Source: Dehalococcoidia bacterium (lineage in GTDB: Bacteria > Chloroflexota > Dehalococcoidia > DSTF01 > JACRBR01). From it: a DNA stretch of 64,000 bases. Shown here piece after piece: positions 60,266 through 64,000 of the stretch. A model generated the notes under the pieces. That model was not told the origin of the DNA. It ran no database searches and saw nothing but the letters and a program-made list of their open reading frames with translations. How positions within the stretch are numbered: the first letter of the stretch is position 1; each line of letters begins with the position of its first letter. Position numbers and translations under genes: made by a program. The stretch is taken from NCBI GenBank assembly GCA_021462855.1, contig JAJTXQ010000014.1, positions 106,042-170,041 of the forward strand, written 5' to 3'.

Positions 60266-61654
60266 TCAGACCTCCTCCTTGCTAGCCTGCGGGACCTCCG
60301 CAAGCACGGGGAGGCCGAGCATAGACTCGATCTCGCGGATCGTGAGCGGGACGCGGTCAAAGACGGCGAGCAGGTAGATGATCGTCAGGCCCGTGAAGAG
60401 CGCAACGATCACGGCGAGTCCGTAGGTGATGATCTGCCACATGAGGTTCGAGTCCAGGTCGGCCTGGTTCAGGACCAGGACCTGTGCCTCAATAGGCAGC
60501 GTCTGACCGCCGATGATGTCGAGAACCCGCTGTTGCAGAGCCGACAGCTGGGCTTCGGCGCGCTGCAGGTCGAGGGCCAGCACGTCGTAGGTGGGCTCCA
60601 GGCTCTCGAGGCGCTGCAGTTCGGCTTCCTCGCGCGAGAGCGTGGCGCCGATCGACGAAAGTCCCGAACGAGCCGATGTCTCGCCAAGCATGAGTTGGTT
60701 CACCAGCGTAAGCTGGGCGGCGCGGCTCCCGGTAACGTCCGAGACGCCGTTCTGCTGGCGAAAGCCCGTGAGCGCTTCCTGCGCCGTGGTGAAGCGTTGC
60801 CTGGCGCTCGTCAACTGGCGCTGGGCCTCCTGCAAGTATGGCGTGACCGCGGCGCCCGCCGGCGACGCCGTTTCGAGTTCCATCACTCGGCTCTCGAGCC
60901 GGTACACGTCGGCCTGCGCGAGGTCGGACTCCGTCTTCAGGCGCGAGTACTCCCCCTCCAGCCCGGTGAGGCGGTCGAGTTCGCGGCGCGCCGCCTCCAG
61001 CACCGGCCCGTCCTCCAGGCCCGATGCGCTGACCCGGCCCGTGTCGAGCTGCAGGCGCAACAGCCGAAGTTGGTTGACGAAGCCGCGCGTCTGGTCGCGT
61101 TTGGCGGGCAGGTTGTAGGCATCGTTCTCGACCTCGTAGGCGGTGAGCGCTGTTCGCGCGGTCGACACCAGCCCCTCGAGGCGCGTCACCTCGGGCGCGA
61201 ACGCGGCGCGCACGTCCCGCGCCTCCGGGTGATTGATCTCCAGGTACAGCGCCTTCGCCTCTTCGACGACGATGTTGGCGACCAGCAGCGCGCGCTGTGA
61301 GTCGGGATCCTCGAAGCTGACTTCATAGAGCGGGGTCAATGTGGGCTTCGTCGAGATCTTGATGTCGATCGTCGTCTTGCCCTTGATCTCCTTCGCCGTG
61401 GTGCCGTCGCCCAGGCGCGTCGCGACCCGCGACGCGAGCTCGCTGCTCTCGTCAAGCGCCTCGAACGTAAGCTGGGCGGGCGTGTACTCGCCGGGCGCCG
61501 GAGCGTACGGGCGCAGCACGGTGACAAGCGCCGTCGCCTTCGACTCCTCCGTCTCACGGTGATACAGCCAAGTCCCGAACACCGCAGCAGCTACCAGCAC
61601 GGGCACGACGTACCAGCGTCGGACTACCTGGCGTATGAACGCGTCCAGTTCCAT
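60266..61654 (-). CDS. Wzz/chain-length determinant-like protein
   Basis: 462 residues starting after AGGAGGG. An N-terminal helix (YVVPVLVAAAVFGTWLY) and a C-terminal helix (IITYGLAVIVALFTGLTIIYLL) flank a long coiled-coil region (about 165-400), the Wzz/GNVR topology. The tail LGLPVLAEVPQASKEEV resembles the Pro-rich end of Wzc-type proteins. It should set the length of the polymer in the membrane and would normally be paired with a BY-kinase, here the degenerate one downstream. Confidence 0.85.
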   Translation of the reverse strand: MELDAFIRQVVRRWYVVPVLVAAAVFGTWLYHRETEESKATALVTVLRPYAPAPGEYTPAQLTFEALDESSELASRVATRLGDGTTAKEIKGKTTIDIKISTKPTLTPLYEVSFEDPDSQRALLVANIVVEEAKALYLEINHPEARDVRAAFAPEVTRLEGLVSTARTALTAYEVENDAYNLPAKRDQTRGFVNQLRLLRLQLDTGRVSASGLEDGPVLEAARRELDRLTGLEGEYSRLKTESDLAQADVYRLESRVMELETASPAGAAVTPYLQEAQRQLTSARQRFTTAQEALTGFRQQNGVSDVTGSRAAQLTLVNQLMLGETSARSGLSSIGATLSREEAELQRLESLEPTYDVLALDLQRAEAQLSALQQRVLDIIGGQTLPIEAQVLVLNQADLDSNLMWQIITYGLAVIVALFTGLTIIYLLAVFDRVPLTIREIESMLGLPVLAEVPQASKEEV

Positions 61655-61663
61655 GAGACCCTC

Positions 61664-62701
61664 CTACAAGACGGGGCTCTTATAGCGGAGGCTGCCCCAC
61701 AGCAGCGCCGCAAAGCCGAGGAAGTCGCGACTGAGATGAGCAGCGGCCTTCAGCACTGGCCAGCGACCACGCAGCCCATGCCGAAATGGGAACATCATCA
61801 CGTACGGGACCGCCAGGAGCGCAAAGCGACGCCTGATGCGGGCGAGCACGAGGCCTGCGACCGCGAGCGTCATGACAGCGTGAAAGGCGTCGACCCACAC
61901 GCCGAGGAACAGGTGCCGGCGAAACTCCGGGTAGCGGGATGCAATCAGCGGCCAGTTCGAAAAGCGCAGTACGTGTCTCAGCCAGACGTGCGGACGCTGC
62001 ACGATCACCTGGTGCCACACGAGCGCATCGGGCGCGAAGCCGTATCGCGCGTTCGCCCGCACGGCCCGCCAACCCAGGTCCACATCCTCCCAGTAGTCGC
62101 ACGCGGGGTTGAAGCCACCGGCGGCGAGGGCAACGCTGCGACGGTACGCCGCGTTCGCCGTGGTGAACAGCCCGTCGGCGGACGCGGTCTCGATGTAATG
62201 ACTGAGAAGTGGCTTGCGGTGCCACGGCGGCGCCTCGGTGCGCCCCTGGACGGCGTCGAATCCCGAGCTCAACGCGCGTTCGAACGCGGACAACCAGCCG
62301 GGCGCGGGAATGCAGTCGCTATCGGTGAACGAGACGAACTCGCCGCGGGCGAGCGTCAGGCCGACGTTTCGGGCGAACGCCGGGCCACGGTTCTCCTTCA
62401 TACGCACGCCGGTGAACCCGCACGATGCCCGCGGCGCGATATCCACCAGCATGGCCGCCGTGCCATCGTGCGACGCATTGTCGACGACCACGACCTCAAA
62501 GCCCTGGTCGAAGTCCTGGGAGAACAGGGCCGCGATCGTCTCCATGACCATTGCGCGGCGTTCGAACGTAGGCACGATGACGGATATCCGGGGCGATGGC
62601 GCCCGGTTGACAGCCACCACCACGTCGTAGTTCGACGTCGAGACATTCGACACGTGATCGGTCTCTGGCGCCGTGCTCGCCGCCGTCTTCAACATCAACA
62701 T
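61664..62701 (-). CDS. Family 2 glycosyltransferase
   Basis: 345 residues. GT-A domain: ISVIVPTFERRAMVMETI, DXD-like FTDSDCIPAPGW, and DYWEDVDLGWRAVRANARYG. Two C-terminal hydrophobic segments (FHAVMTLAVAGLVLARI; RFALLAVPYVMMFPF) suggest membrane attachment. The ATG at 62701 overlaps the stop of the next gene upstream (TGATG). Acts on a lipid-linked acceptor at the inner membrane. Confidence 0.87.
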   Translation of the reverse strand: MLMLKTAASTAPETDHVSNVSTSNYDVVVAVNRAPSPRISVIVPTFERRAMVMETIAALFSQDFDQGFEVVVVDNASHDGTAAMLVDIAPRASCGFTGVRMKENRGPAFARNVGLTLARGEFVSFTDSDCIPAPGWLSAFERALSSGFDAVQGRTEAPPWHRKPLLSHYIETASADGLFTTANAAYRRSVALAAGGFNPACDYWEDVDLGWRAVRANARYGFAPDALVWHQVIVQRPHVWLRHVLRFSNWPLIASRYPEFRRHLFLGVWVDAFHAVMTLAVAGLVLARIRRRFALLAVPYVMMFPFRHGLRGRWPVLKAAAHLSRDFLGFAALLWGSLRYKSPVL

Positions 62702-63783
62702 CAGACCACCAACGACCGATTCTTGATGCTGCTTCGCAGCAACGCCAGTTCGAGAAGGATGGCGCTCTCGAAGCGCAACACGATGCGTGCCGCTGCACGC
62801 CCCCAGTACTTCGGCGGCCACAGATCCTGCTTCACGAGCGGGTGCAGTGTCGTCAGCCACGGGATCCCCAACACGAGCGACCAGCGTGAGACGCTGCTGA
62901 GCAGCAGTCCCACGAGCAAGAGGTCGAAGCCCGCGCTATCTCTGTGGACGAAGTAGTTTCGGTACAGGCTCATCCGCCGCAGTTCGGGGTGCGACGACAC
63001 AAGGCGCGGGATCACCTGCGCCTGCACCGCGCTGAGCAGGTACTCCGTCGGCCGGACCGGCGTCGCCTGGTGGAGGACCGCGGCCCCCCGCGCGAACGCC
63101 GACGCGTACCCTGCCCGTTTCACGCGCCAGGCGAACTCCGTGTCGTCGCCGCCGACGGGCTGTCCCCACGAGTAGGTGCGCGACGTCTCGTCGAACCCGC
63201 CGCACTCGAGGAACACATCGCGCCGGTAGAACGCGTTCGCGGTGGGGTACAGCCCTTCTTCCTGCTCAATCGCCCGCACCTGGTGGATGAAGAAGGGGTG
63301 GTCGCGCGTGATCGGAGTGGGCCGCACGGGCCCGCACACCACGCCGACTCCCGGCTGCAGGTGCGATACCGCGCTGGCGATCCACCCCGGCAAGGGAAGG
63401 CAGTCGCTGTCGGTGAAGGCGAGCACGTCCCCCCGCGCGATCTCCGCGCCGCGGTTCCGCGACGCCGCCGGGCCGTCATTCTTCTTGCGGTGGTAGCGGA
63501 CGGGGAAGTCAAACCGGGCAGCAGCGTCGGCGACGACCTCCTCGGTGCTATCGGCGGAGGAGTTGTCGACGACCACGATCTCCATGCGGTCGGACGGATA
63601 GACCTGGTACGACAGGGCGTTCAGCAACTGCCGGACGAACGGCGCACGATTCCACGTGGGCACGATCACGGAGACGAACGGCAGCTCATCCGTCCGGGCG
63701 TCGTGACGGACGTCCGTGGGCATCTCCTCGGCCACGCTTGCGCGGACGGCCTGGAGCGGCGTGCTCGAATTAGTACTCGACAA
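62701..63783 (-). CDS. Family 2 glycosyltransferase
   Basis: 360 residues. GT-A motifs VSVIVPTWNRAPFVRQLLNAL and FTDSDCLPLPGW are strongly similar to the GT2 gene just downstream, so the two may be related by duplication. The start is taken as TTG 63783, five bases after AGGAAGG, which overlaps the ABC-2 permease gene by 14 bases; an ATG at 63723 has no spacing to its ribosome site. The C-terminus has a hydrophobic segment (FDLLLVGLLLSSVSRW). Confidence 0.82.
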   Translation of the reverse strand: MSSTNSSTPLQAVRASVAEEMPTDVRHDARTDELPFVSVIVPTWNRAPFVRQLLNALSYQVYPSDRMEIVVVDNSSADSTEEVVADAAARFDFPVRYHRKKNDGPAASRNRGAEIARGDVLAFTDSDCLPLPGWIASAVSHLQPGVGVVCGPVRPTPITRDHPFFIHQVRAIEQEEGLYPTANAFYRRDVFLECGGFDETSRTYSWGQPVGGDDTEFAWRVKRAGYASAFARGAAVLHQATPVRPTEYLLSAVQAQVIPRLVSSHPELRRMSLYRNYFVHRDSAGFDLLLVGLLLSSVSRWSLVLGIPWLTTLHPLVKQDLWPPKYWGRAAARIVLRFESAILLELALLRSSIKNRSLVV

Positions 63784-64000
63784 GTGAACCTTCCTGCTTC
63801 GCCCTTCGCACTGCCCATCGGAACGCCAGGAGACCGGCCGGGAGGCATACCACGGCCAGCGCGGTGAGCACCGCCACCTGCGGCGCCACGTCGACGAGTG
63901 AGCCGCCATCAAGACCCTCGCGGATGCCGGAGAGCGCGTGCGTCAGCGGCAGAAGCAGCGCCAGCTGCTGGAGCCAGCCGGGCATCGCGTCCACGGGAAA
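63770..64000 (-). CDS. ABC-2-type transporter permease, C-terminal part
   Basis: Only the last 76 codons are inside the window; the frame stays open to its right edge. The sequence PVDAMPGWLQQLALLLPLTHALSGIREGL is the C-terminal PW-x5-LNPLTH-type block of ABC-2 permeases for polysaccharide or drug export, followed by one membrane helix (APQVAVLTALAVVCLPAGLLAF) and a basic tail. Its stop overlaps the GT2 start. The remainder and its ATPase lie upstream of the window. Confidence 0.75.
   Translation of the reverse strand, partial: FPVDAMPGWLQQLALLLPLTHALSGIREGLDGGSLVDVAPQVAVLTALAVVCLPAGLLAFRWAVRRAKQEGSLVEY

Overview
The window is 64 kb of high-G+C bacterial chromosome, almost entirely coding, with no insertion sequence, prophage or CRISPR array. 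The gene set suggests a Chloroflexota lineage (Dehalococcoidia/Tepidiformia-like), which is an inference and not proven. The pointers are a SARP/BTAD-AAA-TPR regulator, an LLM-class F420-type oxidoreductase, a DUF2804 protein, a TatA with a zinc-ribbon tail, adjacent LemA and M48 protease genes, ferritin-like oxygenase homologues, a wax-ester synthase, and GTG/TTG starts. All three tRNA genes (Lys-CUU, Val-GAC, Pro-GGG) encode their CCA end.

Layout. 1-6107: a partial GDSL hydrolase, an MFS carrier, then a tightly coupled plus-strand cassette (epoxide-hydrolase-like, LLM oxidoreductase, amidohydrolase, DUF2804) that looks catabolic. 6272-16209: a branched-chain amino acid-type ABC importer. 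Its ATPases LivG/LivF are on the plus strand. The permeases and two tandem binding proteins lie on the minus strand, in a run that begins with an alpha/beta hydrolase and a CoA-transferase and ends with a wax-ester synthase/DGAT. 16336-24247: housekeeping genes (aspS, secG, tRNA-Lys, tRNA-Val) mixed with a peptide-binding protein, a nucleotidyltransferase-fold protein and an Asp-box propeller. 24309-30651: a giant SARP-type regulator, a short intergenic transcription unit that may be an sRNA, an HpcH/HpaI aldolase, and a TPP riboswitch in front of an NCS1 permease. 30721-41736: rmuC, an HD protein, a HAD phosphatase-like protein, tatA with zinc ribbon, tRNA-Pro, a duplicated-domain lipoprotein, M48 protease/LemA, an HtrA-like protease and two esterase-fold proteins. 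41816-45564: a promoter-led operon of a DUF1611 protein, an N-acyl amino acid racemase/dipeptide epimerase homologue and a serine hydrolase, matching the DgcN-DgcA route of D-glutamate catabolism. 45782-48574: two paralogous ferritin-like proteins, one with an intact ExxH pair and one that has lost both glutamates, plus a small SCP2-like protein. 48771-50201: a GH32 fructosidase. 50479-64000: a minus-strand polysaccharide operon with mostly 4-base overlaps. It holds an ABC-2 permease (cut by the window edge), three GT2 and four GT4 glycosyltransferases, a Wzz-like protein, a degenerate BY-kinase homologue, a Wzy/WaaL-like protein, a GH99-like lipoprotein and a methyltransferase.

The strongest candidate for something undescribed is the asymmetric ferritin-like pair. 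Its arrangement resembles oxygenases in which a metal-free subunit supports a diiron subunit. Secondary candidates are the ATPase-dead kinase homologue in the polysaccharide operon, the TatA/zinc-ribbon fusion, and the candidate sRNA at 28043-28138.
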